A stretch of DNA of 64,000 nt from Triatoma infestans. Its lineage: Eukaryota; Arthropoda; Insecta; Hemiptera; Reduviidae. The first letter of the stretch is position 1, and the number at the start of each line of letters is the position of its first letter. Positions 33,244-44,150 of this stretch are shown here, piece by piece. The stretch spans positions 39,992-103,991 of the forward strand of contig JAAEAF010014740.1 of assembly GCA_011037195.1 (NCBI GenBank), in the 5' to 3' direction. A program made the translations under genes and the position numbers. The notes beneath the pieces were generated by a model. The model searched no databases. It saw nothing but the letters and a program-made list of their open reading frames with translations, and was not told the origin of the DNA.

Positions 33244-33910
33244 AACTATCTTTAATGTTATTATAATACTGTGATTATGTTTTTAATTTGTTCGTATTCC
33301 ATGACACAATTTTTTTTCGGAATTATTGTTATAACATATTTTAAAACTGTCTTTGACAGCATTCTTGACTCTAAAACATTCAGCCGTAAACCACGGCTTA
33401 TTTTTATTTATTAGAGAAATATTCTGATTTTTAATCATACCTGCCAGATTCATACTATCAAGAACAGCTGTTTCAAAATTTGCGTATAAATTATTAATAT
33501 CATTGCAATTATAATGAATTCGTTATGAATATTTTAGCGTTATCACAAAATTAATAAATTGATCCATTTCACGAATTTTAATAATTGCACAATTCTCATT
33601 AGAGTTTTTTGGATAGAATGATTATAAAATTTAATCATTAATTTAACAGAACATGCTAAGTGGTCAGATAAGTTGGAGATATTAATGTTTAAGTCATTGA
33701 TTATCAGATTCAACAGAAGCACACAACAAATCAATCACACTGCACCCTTGACTGCTCACATATGTGAATGGACCTAACTTATCGCACACTGTTCGACTAT
33801 TAATTATAAATATCCATTTCATCCAATACTTCAATCAAATGAAGCCCTTGTTTAGAAACCGTGAGATCACAAGAACTTCTATTACTTTCAAGAAAAGAAT
33901 TCGTAAAACA

Positions 33911-34073
33911 GTTGTTATGGTTGGTTCCGTAGAGCTGGAAAGCATCAGAGATATTTTCCGTGATAGCCTGCTATTTTTTGTAGTCATCGGCTGGATTCGG
34001 ACGTTCGCCCATGATCAGGATGCGTTTGTCAAACAGTGTAATAACATAGATTTGCACAAACAAATTTAGTTTT
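33911..34073 (+). mobile_element. CCGGTTTCGG-box element, monomer
   Basis: A single unit of the palindromic family (GGTTGGTTCCGTAGAGCTGG to TTTGCACAAACAAATTTAG), about 160 bp. It is flanked by AATTCGTAAAACA (33898-33910) and AATTCGAAAACA (34074-34085), an imperfect target duplication. The core box is mutated to GGCTGGATTCGG. It lies in the same LINE relic as the palindrome. Confidence 0.8.
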
Positions 34074-34179
34074 AATTCGAAAACATTCAACATTTACAGT
34101 ATCCCATTCATTCCAGCATTGAAATCGCGCGCTAAAATTAGATTACAGCAACCGTACATTAATTTAATTTCGTGAAGAT

Positions 34180-34370
34180 CATTTTACTCAGGATTCCAAA
34201 TCATCTCATGATAGATTAGGAAGCGTTTTTGAGTCCCTTCCATCGCCCCACAGAATCTATATCGATTTAATACACAGGTTCGAAGGAAGTGTTTTCTTGA
34301 TCTCTCAAAAAATTGTTATCTCTGATGCTTGGTCCCATTCGGATCCATCCAACTGCCAGCATAATTAGTA
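34180..34370 (-). mobile_element. Short LINE fragment related to 3340-4330
   Basis: Matches 3515-3600 (ACTCAGGATTCCAAATCATC) and then jumps to 4255-4330 (TTCGGATCCATCCAACTGCC), so the middle is deleted relative to the first copy. The similarity continues past the fragment into 34370-34500, paralogous to 4331-4730 without the SINE. Confidence 0.55.
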
Positions 34371-34499
34371 ACACAAGAAAAATAAATAATTTTTAAATAA
34401 TAACTAAAATGGTTGTTAAATGTAAGATTTGCTGTGATTATCTTTATTTATTCATGTTCTATCACATAAAGTATGATTATGTTAAATTAGTCATAGTAA

Positions 34500-34739
34500 T
34501 ACACAAAGGAGACAAAGTTATTTCAACTGAAGACTTCTCATGAGAAATAGCTTCTATATCTGTTTATAGATTTATTATCATGTCGTTTATTGATTAGTGT
34601 CCGAATATTGCCCTGCTAATTGAAGGTATTTTCAGGCATTCTAAATCTAAAACGCGTTTCTGCACTCTTTTTACTGTAAATATTTATACATTCTATAATA
34701 ATTAACCTTAGCTTAATCAAAATCGTTAGACAAATTTTA
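34500..34739. other. AT-rich spacer, nothing recognised
   Basis: No ORF, repeat or RNA signature could be supported here. Confidence 0.4.
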
Positions 34740-35020
34740 TAGTAAATTGCAAAAAAACGAACAAGCTTCCCTTCTGGTGAAGGGATATTGACTGAAACGT
34801 TTGTGTCAGATACCGTGGTGTTACTGATAATAAGTTTGAAATTCCTGCAACTTTTCCTATTTGAGATATTTTGTACACACCCACAAACACACACACACAC
34901 ACAGACATTCGTTAGAAACATTTCTTCCATAATCAAGACTCATAAGAAGTATATTTCCGGTGTTAAGATTCTCGAAAATTTAGCACGATCACAAAACTTA
35001 AGAGAAAAGTTGATTGTGAC
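34740..35020 (-). repeat. Unclassified repeat X, diverged copy on minus strand
   Basis: Read on the minus strand it follows the 5' part of repeat X: GTGATCGTGCTAAATTTTCG, CACCGGAAATAT, TTCTAACGAATGTCTG and a (TG)n run, then ATATCTCAAATAGGAAAAG. The internal ~290-bp units are missing. ORFs reading poly-Val/Cys or Thr/His come from the microsatellite. Confidence 0.55.
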
Positions 35021-35027
35021 CGTTTAG

Positions 35028-35220
35028 GTGGAAGATAAACGTAGATAATGATGTGTTCTAAAAAAAGACATGTTACGTCACAATGGTGTACCCCTCTTTA
35101 GGAAGTGTCTATAGTTTGATGTGTTAGTAGTTGATAAGCTTATACCCGAGCCGTTAGTTTCATCAATAAGAATTCACATTTATTCAATTCCATGAACATA
35201 AATAACATACCTCGAGCACA
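35028..35220 (+). repeat. Dispersed repeat shared with 53450-53640
   Basis: Shared blocks: GATGTGTTCTAA, ATGTTACGT, AGTAGTTGATAA and CACATTTATTCAATTCC...GAACATAAAT. Similarity is moderate and non-coding. The class is unknown. Confidence 0.45.
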
Positions 35221-35316
35221 TACATTTCCAGCGTTGCTAAAATTGTTGTTGATTTAACTTGGCTAAATATTGCTAATATTGTGATGTTATCGATTTCAAT
35301 AAATTAGAATTCCTAA

Positions 35317-36470
35317 TTGGGACTATCCATTTGGCGTGATGAAGTAGCAAATTATCTATTTAAAAAAGAAATTATGCGTTGGAATGCAGATTCTGTTTTG
35401 CAATACCATCATTTCCTATCTAACTCTTCTTATTTATATTGCAATGATGAATCGGCGGATAATCTGTTTGGAAATCCTATTGAGGCGATATCAGTTTCCT
35501 GCCAGGAAATCGGCCATAAAGCTGGAAGTTACGATTTCTTGAAATTTGAATAGAAATCACAAATGGTTTATCTCAGAGTGTAGATTGGCAAAAAAAAAGA
35601 GTTAAGGACTAATAAATTACAGATTACTAAAAAATATTCTGAAATGGGTTTGTTGATCGAAAGCAGTATAGGTTCTTCATAAATTCGTGTAAAGCTACTT
35701 TTTTTTAAAATATCCAGGATTCCTTAGCAGCAGTTAATAATTCTAAACAATTCGGAATTACTCTGGGCAACAGGCTGGTGCATCAGATTTGGGGGTACAG
35801 GAATTCCAATTGTTTTTGTTGATGAGCTGCATTTAGCAATCGCTTCAGCAAAAATTGGGAAGGCTCCTGGCCTCGATAATGTCAGTAATGATTTTTACAA
35901 GAATTTCCCGGCTGCCTGGGAGCATTACTGCTGAATCTTTTCAACTCCATCGTGGCTGAGAAATGTAGCCCTGCATCTTGGTCAGCAGTTGAGACGATCA
36001 TGTTGTACAAGAATGGTGATAGCCAACAATAGAGGGATAGCTAAAGTTTGTACTTCGGCTAAGATTTTCCCCACTATACTGGCCACCCGTTTAGCGAGTT
36101 GAGCTAATGATTGTAAAGTGATTCCTGAAGAGCAGTTCGGCTTTAGCTCTCGAGGGGTTGTTAGGACAACTTATTCTCTCTTACATTCGTCATTAACATG
36201 CAAATTTCGGGAAAAATGAAAATGGTTTATGAGAATTTTCGTAGATTTTCGCGTTTGATTCGATGAATAAGCTATGGCAGAAGTTATTTGATATTCAGGT
36301 GAACCCTGGAATAATTCGAATCTTTATGGAGTTCCTCCTTGGCTGAACGTAGGGGTGAACATTCATGTGGTAGTTCAGGCCACATTTCTGTATAGTGCCG
36401 AGTTATGGTTATTGTCATACTTGGAGCAGATCAAAGTGTTACAGACGGGCTTTTTCAAAAGCTTGTATTT
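35317..36470 (+). mobile_element. LINE RT fragment upstream of SULT copy C
   Basis: Broken + strand blocks: ELHLAIASAKIGKAPGLDNV, NDFYKNFP, ETIMLYKNGD, GIAKVCTSAKIF and IPEEQFGFSS (RT fingers), FVDFRVRFDSMNKLW (palm A), then a jump to FLYSAELWLLSYLEQIKVLQ (connection region). The palm catalytic YADD is missing. The family is probably that of 46930-51316. It abuts the 5' flank of copy C near 36475. Confidence 0.65.
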
Positions 36471-36474
36471 TTTC

Positions 36475-36588
36475 GATACACAACCTCTTTATCGATATCT
36501 TAAAAACAGTATACCTTCAGTAAGTTATAGACTAATCTAATATATGAAATAAAAAATTAATTCATGTCTATTTGTACAGGAGCTGAAA
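36475..36588 (+). promoter_or_regulatory. Short 5' flank of SULT copy C
   Basis: Only about 110 bp of the duplicated upstream block remain (from CAACCTCTTTATCGATATC). They retain TTTGTACAG 9 bp before the ATG. Further upstream has been replaced by LINE sequence, so copy C may lack the ancestral promoter. Confidence 0.45.
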
Positions 36589-39500
36589 ATGTTTCCATAT
36601 AAAATTACAAATATTGAAGGAAATGATGGTAAAGCGCTTTTAGACCTGTTCAAAGGGCAAACAGCAGGTTTTGTACAAGTTGGTCCAAAAAAATGGACAC
36701 TTCCAGCAAAGTATGCTGAACATGCTGAAAAATATTATTCTTTTGATCTGAAACAAGATGATTTATGGGTTGTGGCGCATCCTAGATCAGGTTAGATTAC
36801 CATTGTTACTAGATATTTTGTTGAATCATTTTCATAAAATTGAATATTTTATTTCTGTTTTAGGCTCCAATTGGATGCAAGAATTACTTTGGCTAATAAA
36901 TAACAAATTAGATTATGAAATTTCGACGAAAATACCTATGAATAAGCGATTTTCAATATTTGAGTACGACAATTTAAATATTAAAGTCAATTAATCTTTA
37001 ATTTTAAGCAAATTATTGGAAATAAGTTAGAGGACCAGACTGTTTAGAAAAGGCTATTGTACAAGTTGAAAATAGGAATTGCAGAATATTTCTTGGAGTA
37101 GGAATATTTCTGACAGGAAAACTTATTTCCGTATCAGTGCTGCATGTTGGGTCCAACTTATTTCATTTACACAGTAGTTTCTGATCCAAATAATTAATAG
37201 TTCTCCTCGAATATGAAGACATTCTGTTTAAATAAAAATTAAACTGAAATAACATGTGGTATTTTATCCGCCGTAGCATGCATATTTATTTTATTCCTGA
37301 CCGGTTCGGATTTTCATCTACCGTCAGAGTAAATCTATCAATTTCCTGCTGAGCCTTCACATGGAACAAAATTCCAGGCCCAGGTTATACCCATCTAACT
37401 TTTACCACAGACCAAACAAAACCTTAAAAGGACATAGCTTAAGATCCTCTATCGATATCCTATTCCGGCCGAAGGTCCTAAACCTAATCACCTCACAGCC
37501 CAAACAATCCGTCATTAGGCGCACGGGTGTTTCCTCTTCCGTACCACAAACTCTACAGAAGGGGTCAGGCATGAGCCCCCATTGTATACAGATGTCTCCT
37601 AAACCACAATGCCCAGTGAGGAAGTCAACCAGATGCCTGAGAGAGGTCCGGGAAACACAATGCTCCGTCCGGCACTCAAAGCTCCGTCCGGCCCCCAATG
37701 AGGACTCATCCATTACGATGAGTGCTGTAAGGTCATCCATGCCTGGAAGCTTGACAGACATGTGCCACAAGAAACACCAACAGCAGGCTTGGTCACCAAT
37801 GAAAGGGAGAGAGGTACCTAATTTGGCAACCTATCCACTTCCTCATTCCCAAAGATTCCCATGTGACCTGGGACCCAGGCCAGAAGCACATCCTTCAGAG
37901 ATGAAAGATCTTCCAGTCTTTAGAATATTCCAACACCAATCTGGAAGTGATGACACATGAACTAAGCGCCTTCTACGCATCTTGGCTGTCCGAGCAGATA
38001 CAAAACCCTTTAAATCAGTGTTACGCACCCTCTCATCCAAGATACAACCAAGAATTGCATATTCCTCAGCCTGGAAAACGGTGGCCCACCCACTAAGAGG
38101 TACCACCAAATGGTACCAAATGTCATTCTGTCTCGCGATGAATGGTAGAATAACCATATCGCTTACCCTGCCAAAAACCTGCCTGTTTAATTCTATAGCA
38201 GGCTTTCATTGCAACAGTTTTCACCTCTACAAAGGGCGGTGGGATTCCAATAAAGTCTCCATTGCAGCTTTTGGCGTGGTCCGTATCGCACCGGCCCACC
38301 GCCAGACAAGCCAAGCGTTGAATATTCTCAAGCAACAGCTAGCGGATCTTATCTCAATGCGACGCCACCACACAACAGCCGCATATAACAACCTAGGATT
38401 AATAACCATACCATAAATACAAAACATCATCTTGGGAGTAATCCCTCAATTTTTACCTACAATTCTTCGACATTGCCAAAAGGAAGTAATTGCCTTCTGA
38501 TGCTGTGTCTTACATGTTCCGACCAATTTAATTTACTGTCAAAAACCACTCCAAGAAACTTCACCGATTGCAAATCTGAACAGAAGTTCTTAATAACTTA
38601 GGAGATTCTAAACCTACGATATTCTTACGACCTTCTTTGTTTGGTAAACAAAATCACCTGGGTCTTACTGGGATTAATTAACCTGAGCCCAATCATATAC
38701 CATGTTGAGGGCACTTTGCATTAAGTCCGAGATAGTATCAGACATCGCCCCAGCAATAAAATAACACCATCATCGGCATACGCCTGTACATAGAGTTTCG
38801 ATGTATTCATCGGTTAACAGTTCATCCATGATAGCATAGCATAGCTTTGTGAGAGATAACCACCTTGAGGACACCCTCTCCCCGCTTCCACAACCAAGTG
38901 TGTGTGGTTAGTAAGGGATCCAGAAAACGAAGAGTGTTCTCCCTACTCCTACAACACTTATGAAGACTTATTCACTTTCTCGATGAGTGCCCTTTTTTGA
39001 CTTCGTCTCCTCCAATTCGGCAAACACAATCTCTTTAGGCAAGAAATAGGGGACTTCCTATCTGGCGAAGTTTCTTGTTTACCGCTGGTTGCCTATACTC
39101 GTCATACGTGGAAAATGAGATCTGAGTGGGTGGTTGACTTTGCATAATATCACCTCTTTCTTGTTGGCCATCTTATTTCAAATAGGATTTATTTGTATGT
39201 GTTATTATTATTATTTCTTGAATTATTTTTTAATCATATTCTTTCTTGTAATTATTTCTTATATTGTTTTTAATCATTTGAAGATATTGTTTTCTCTCAA
39301 GATGCTGTTGAGTACAGCACAATCTTCAGTAAATTCAAGCAAACAGCTGAACGCCAAATTATTCTATGTAAATATTTCATTATTGTAAAGATAACTAAAA
39401 AAATCAATTCAGTTATTATTATTCAATATTCATTCAAATGATGGTTAGACATCAGAAAATAGTGTATAATAAACAGCGTGTTTTGAAGGATAATTTATAA

Positions 39501-41602
39501 CTAAACTTTAATAGTGGTGTTAATTTATCAAGTCATTTTTATTAGGGAGAAATTTCAGGACTATTCTAGGACGATGGATGAAAATCTGAACAGGAATAAA
39601 ATAAATAAGCATTGCAGACCCATCCACATATTCAATAAAATACATGTGTTTGCAACCTCCAAAACATAATTTCCTATCAGATGGATTATTTTTGGCCTAG
39701 CAACATCATTTAAAGTATTTTGGCCAGCTTTTAAAAGCTTAAAATTAGTTGTATGGACTTTTTCGTATAAATTAAAATTGAATATAAATTTTAGGTCTAA
39801 TATGATATTCAGTGATAAATACTTGGAAGAGATTGCAGAATTGAATGACAATGATCCAGAAGTAATAAAAGTACTTAAACACATTGATACTCCAGGTTGG
39901 CTTTTTCCAAACATAGATTACAGAAATAATAAACACCATCAGTTACTAATATCATTTTCTGGTGGAAATTTCATTTCAACTATTATATATTCGAAATATC
40001 TCAGAAAATCTTTATTGTTGGAAGAATAATTTATAGTAGTTGTGGTTGGGTCCGCAGAGCTAGTAAACATCAGAGATCTATTACATGATAGGCTGCATCA
40101 ATACATGGTCATCGCCTGGTTTCAGGCGTACGCCCTTTCTTAGGTTGTCTTGATAAACAGATTTTGCACAGAACAATATCAGTTTATGCACTGTTTTTGG
40201 AAGGGTTATATATGACCTGTATATATTAAAGTGTTTTTTTCTTATTATCTGACGTTATTATCTAATAACAACTACGTAAATTTACTCCAACATTAAATTA
40301 AACTTCATATATTTCCATTAATTACTGGCGAATACCCGAAACTTGTTCATAGAGAGAATAAATCTATCATGGGAAATCTCTGATTAAATTATATTATAAT
40401 CTAAGTATTTTGTATTATAAAACATAAAATAATATAAACTATTTTCTATAAGTAAAATTAATAATGCAGTCATTATACATATAATATTATATTTTAAAAT
40501 TATTTTGTCAGTCTATGTAAGTGCACAGACCATGAACTCACCTAGGTATTTTAAAACACATCTACCGCCCAGTTTATTGCCACCAAATTTATTAGACACC
40601 TGTAAAGTGGTTTATTTGGCTAGAAATCCTTTTGATGTGGCCGTTTCATTTTATCATCTCAATAAATTATTTAAAACATTCGATTATCAAAGTGACTTTG
40701 AGAAATATTGGGAATTGTTTGAAAAAGGTCTAAGTAAGTATCAACAGAATACGGTTTTTTTGAATTATTTATTTATTTTTACTACGGTGCATAATTTTTA
40801 TAAAATAGCGATTGTGTATCTTTCAGTTACTTATTCTCCATATTGGGAACATATTAAGGAAGGATGGGAGAATAGGAATCACCCAAATGTTTTGTTTTTA
40901 TTTTATGAGGATTTACTGCGAGTAAGTGTTTTGCTAAAATATTTGTGTACCGACCAGCTTTTATTCGACCATTATTGGAATATTATTTGCAATTTATTCT
41001 TTGTCTTAGTTAAAATTATGATCTACTTATTTATTTTTTCCAAAAGCTTAGTATTTTTCATATTGTTCTCTTTTATTTGAAGAACTCATCCACTCAGTGA
41101 TAATAATTTATTTAGCTTAATTCTCATAATTAATTAAGTAATTACTTCCTTAGGATTTACATGGTAATATAAGAAAAATATGTACATTTTTAAACAAACA
41201 AATGACCGAAGATGAAATTAAAAGTCTAGCGGATTATTTACATATCGATAACTTTCGTAAAAATTTTGCATTTAGCAATGACATAAGTGAAATTAAAGGA
41301 ATGATTAATCCAGAAGCACAAGGGTTTATTCGTAGAGGTTAGTTTATTTTTTATGTAAAAGAATGTAAAATTAAATTGATTATTTTATGGGGATTAACTA
41401 TAAGTAAGTGCTTTTAAATTTATGTTAGTCACTTTAATAAATTAATACTAACAAATATTGATTCACAATTTGGGTAATTTTGTTTTATACAGGAAAAATC
41501 GGAGGCAGTGTGGAATTTGATGATGATAAAATTAAATTGAGAGCAGAGAAATGGTTTAAGGAGAATTTAGCCAAGACTGATATTGTATTTCCAGAATTTT
41601 AG
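36589..41602 (+). CDS. Cytosolic sulfotransferase copy C, seven coding exons, 337 aa
   Basis: Exons 36589-36790, 36864-36963, 39795-39895, 40512-40733, 40827-40921, 41154-41337, 41493-41602. All are open with phases as in copy B. Same predicted reaction and fold. P-loop reads PRSGSNW: Asn70 replaces the Thr of the other copies, as in mammalian SULT2A1 (KSGTNW). FKTHLP (His151) and YLARNPFDVAVSFYH are intact in exon 4, and RRGKIGG spans exons 6-7. Intron 2 is 2.8 kb because of an antisense LINE. Intron 4 is 93 nt, divisible by three and without a stop, so its retention would add 31 residues. The intron 1 donor is GTTAGA, weaker than GTGAG in the others. Only a short ancestral 5' flank is left, so expression may differ from B and D. 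Substrate unknown. Confidence 0.87.
37260..39130 (-). mobile_element. LINE with RNase H, antisense in intron 2 of SULT C
   Basis: Minus-strand order: RT palm end with a degenerate GCPQGG-like box and MDELLTDEYIE (about 38880-38820), AYADDGVIL (38775), thumb KFLGVVFDSKLNWSEHV, connection RLACLAVGRCDTDH, RNase H start GWATVFQAEEYAILGCI (38100-38050), and a terminal LTGHCGLGDI...FCRVCGTEEETPVRLMTDC zinc-like tail (37640-37480). Such an RT-RNase H layout occurs in the I/LOA/Outcast-type LINEs. Stops and frameshifts abound. It lies antisense within the intron. Confidence 0.78.
37402..37770 (-). pseudogene. C-terminal RNase H/zinc tail ORF of the LINE in SULT C
   Basis: An open minus-strand stretch of 122 codons. 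Key part: HLVDFLTGHCGLGDICIQWG then FCRVCGTEEETPVRLMTDC, i.e. the C-x2-C...C tail after RNase H in several LINE groups. It is preceded by the decayed RNase H fragment at 37843-38157. There is no independent start, so it is a piece of a larger dead ORF. Confidence 0.6.
39131..39780. other. Rest of SULT C intron 2
   Basis: AT-rich. From about 39640 it aligns with the end of intron 2 in B and D (CTTTTAAAAGCTT, TTAGTTGTATGGA). No gene. Confidence 0.5.
40036..40190 (+). mobile_element. CCGGTTTCGG-box element, intron 3 of SULT C
   Basis: TTGTGGTTGGGTCCGCAGAG start and core CGCCTGGTTTCAGGCGTACG. On the minus strand this folds as AGGGC-GTAC-GCCT followed by GAAACC. Same site as in copies B and D. 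Confidence 0.7.
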
Positions 41603-41872
41603 CATTTCTATTTTATATATTAGTTCACAGTCTGATTAGGTATAATTGTTACAAAATTCGATAATATAAAAACTGTATTAAGTAAGCTAGATTTACATAG
41701 CTTTTAAAGATATCTGTTTTTGGCTTATATAGCTGTTTGTTTGAAACTGAATTATATTTGTAAGAGAATGAGGTTTATCCGCATTTTGATCAGATGAGAA
41801 TTGTAATATATTCTGACGTTTTTTATTGATTTATGTAATTTATTCCCTAACAAGTTATTCTACTCATGGAAG

Positions 41873-43691
41873 CAGTGGCGGCTACTGGTATTCCCGATTG
41901 CGCGACTGAACCCCTAGCTATTTGAACAAAAAAATTAAATAAAAAGTCATAACTAATTTTCACATTTTAATTTTATTTCAATATTTCAATATTAAAAAAA
42001 ATGTTCATTTTTGTATTAGTTACGAAAAACATTATAAAGACACAGTAAAAATTGTTTATCAAAAATCAAATAATTTTTTGTTGTCAAATCTGAGAATCAG
42101 ACATAAAAGAATAGGAAAGTATATCAGTATAGGATCTCCTTAAACATGTTCGTATATTGAATGAGTTGTATGTGTATCAGGAGATCTATAAAAACGTAGG
42201 AAGTTGGGCGTCGCGCTAGAGAATTTAATATATATATATAAAAAATTTCATTGTGTTAGTATAGAAAAGTGTATGTTCTTATTAACTTGTTTAAAATAAG
42301 AGTGGGGGTTACAAGCGCGGTGAACATTACTTACGATCTCACGAACGAACTTACCCGACCTTACCCGGAGTTAAAAAAGTTATTTTTAGCAAATTATCTG
42401 TGTATGTAAGTGTGTGTGTGTGTGTGTGTGTGTATATGTATGTATATATATGATTCAAAAACGAAAAACCGTAGAAAGTTGAATCTTGATATTCTGTTTA
42501 GGTATCACCATGGGATCCGACCCTACGTTATCTGTCAAAATTCCTCAACCAGGAGTACCACTTTACTACCTTTTTTTTAATACTTCTTGCAATTTCTCAA
42601 AAACGGATCCCATGATTTTCTTCAAAATTGATATATCAACTACATATACAACGAGCTACGACTTTTATTAGAAACATTTCTCTGGGAAAATTTATTTAAG
42701 GACAGTTATGGTCGAGGGGTGGGGTTAGGTTTCCATCTAAAGTGCTATTTCAGTTTATTAGACAATTCTGTCATCTAAATAATGTTAATTAGAACTAAAT
42801 ATGTTGTTTGAAATTCCGAGTTTCAAAAAAATCGGATAACCGGAAGTGCGTTTACTTTACCACTTTACTAAATGATTTTTTCACTTTTTCGCGATTTTCT
42901 CAAAAATTGCTCCGATGATTTTCTTGAAACTTCTTATATAAACTAAACATAAAAATATGTTTAACTTTTATTTATAAAATTCATTTAAGGGCACTTTTAG
43001 GGCAGGGATGGGGATATATTTTTCGCTAAAGTGCTCTCATAGTTGATTATACAATTCTATCATCCAAAAAAATTAATTAGAAATAAATAAATGGCCAAAA
43101 TTCTGAGTTTCAAGGTAATAGTAAACCGGAAGTGCCCTTTTACTGAACAGTTTTTTTCAGTTTTCGATGAATTTCATTAAATTTGTCAATTATAAGTTTG
43201 AGAACTGGAGTAAGAGAAAGTTGTATGAGTGTTTCACACCAGATTTTTTGTGATGTGCCAATGTGTGAATTTTTATATATTATATTTATATATTATTTTT
43301 ATATTTATAAAAATTTGATGTTGGTATTGGTACTTAAAACACCACTAAGATATATGACCCAACAAAGAATCGATGCTCGATGCTAACTCATTGACATTTC
43401 CTATGAACCGAAACACTTTATTTACGTAGATAATACAAATTTCCGTTAAGTTAACTACTTTATTTTCGAACTCAAACGGTACAACTCTTTTTTTCGCAGT
43501 TCTTCTCTGGGTGCACAATGACAGATTTATTGTTACTTTAACATATTTAATGCAAGGGAGCGATGCAAGTTTTTACCTGGTTCCTGGCTTACTTCATGAT
43601 TTCTTTCTAGTCAAGCTTCTAATAATGATAGGCAATATATTTAAAAAAAAAATGTTGAACCCCCACATATCTAAGTCAGGAGCCGCCACTG
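41873..43691. mobile_element. hAT-like non-autonomous DNA transposon (1.8 kb)
   Basis: Terminal inverted repeats CAGTGGCGGCTACTG (left) and reverse complement CAGTGGCGGCTCCTG (right). Flanked by CATGGAAG and CAAGGAAG, an 8-bp target duplication with one mismatch, as expected for hAT elements. The corresponding place after copy D (about 52063, CATGGTAGAGATAATT) is uninterrupted, giving a natural empty site. No transposase is seen. The interior contains a full repeat X copy. Confidence 0.85.
42365..43250 (+). repeat. Unclassified dispersed repeat X, copy 2
   Basis: Inside the hAT-like element. A (TG)n patch (42413-42432), ACCATGGGATCCGACCC, then three marker boxes (AACCAGGAGTACC near 42547, AACCGGAAGTGCG at 42839, AACCGGAAGTGCC at 43123) spaced 292 and 284 bp. 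Other repeated blocks are TTCTCAAAAA...GATTTTCTTGAA and CATTTAAGGGCAC. Ends GTGTTTCACACCAGA plus T run. Confidence 0.78.
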
Positions 43692-43744
43692 CAAGGAAGA
43701 GATAATTACAAAAATGTACTCAAACACTTAACAACACATAATTT

Positions 43745-43935
43745 GATAAAATAAAAGTCGGTTTTACTTTGATACCTTCATAAAAAGATATCTGTATTTT
43801 AAATAATATATTATAATATAACTGCTTATAAAGTAGTTTATTTGGAAAGTGAATTAAACTGTAAGGGGATGATGTTTATTCGCCTTTTGATCACATGAGA
43901 ATTGTAAAATATCCTGTCTTTATTTCTAATTTCTG
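43745..43935. repeat. Orphan duplicate of SULT 3' flank
   Basis: Repeats, with divergence, the sequence at about 41650-41850 just after copy C (AAAGATATCTGT, GAGGTTTATCCGC-like, GATCA-ATGAGAATTGTAA). There is no SULT exon in front of it. It is either a local tandem duplication or what remains of a deleted gene copy. Confidence 0.55.
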
Positions 43936-43940
43936 TTATA

Positions 43941-44150
43941 TGGCTAGGGAAGTGATTAGCGTACTGGACTCCCGGGTTAGAGTCCAGCCTACCTTTTAGA
44001 GATGCCTACCCTTAGATTTTTTCTTCCTAGGATCCTCTACAGATCACTGTCCGGTAATGGACAATGTTGTCTGGAATGAGAAAACACTGTCTGACGCCGG
44101 CAGTTCACCGAGAAGGCTCCGGGCGCCAATGACCATAGATGTTTGACCCA
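43941..44150 (+). mobile_element. tRNA-headed SINE, copy 4
   Basis: Decayed A box (TGGCTAGGGAAGTG) and a shortened anticodon region (CTCCCGGGTTAGAGTCC). The body TTTTTTCTTCCTAGGATCC, GTAATGGACAATGTTGTC and GAGAAGGCTCCGGGCGCC is well kept. No A tail is recognisable. Confidence 0.8.

Larger units (their letters stand above)
32670..34180 (-). mobile_element. LINE endonuclease-linker relic, twice invaded
   Basis: Minus-strand pieces in order: LILARDFNAG (34150-34090), DLTVSKQGLHLIEVLDEMDI, FTYVSSQGCSVIDLLCASVE, ISNLSDHLACSVKLMI, KNKPWFTAECFRVKNAVKDS and FWNVVNKIKKTQLKIYP. These are the endonuclease C-terminus and the linker ahead of a LINE RT. Two unrelated insertions split it: the palindrome at 32929-33243 and the monomer at 33911-34073, each with a target duplication. 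No working protein. Confidence 0.7.

Noticed and set aside
34616..35027. ORFs with poly-Cys/Val and Thr/His runs
   Set aside because: Produced by the TG microsatellite in a repeat X copy.
37361..37960. 199-codon + strand ORF as a host gene
   Set aside because: It lies opposite the RNase H and zinc-tail coding region of a minus-strand LINE and has no recognisable domain.
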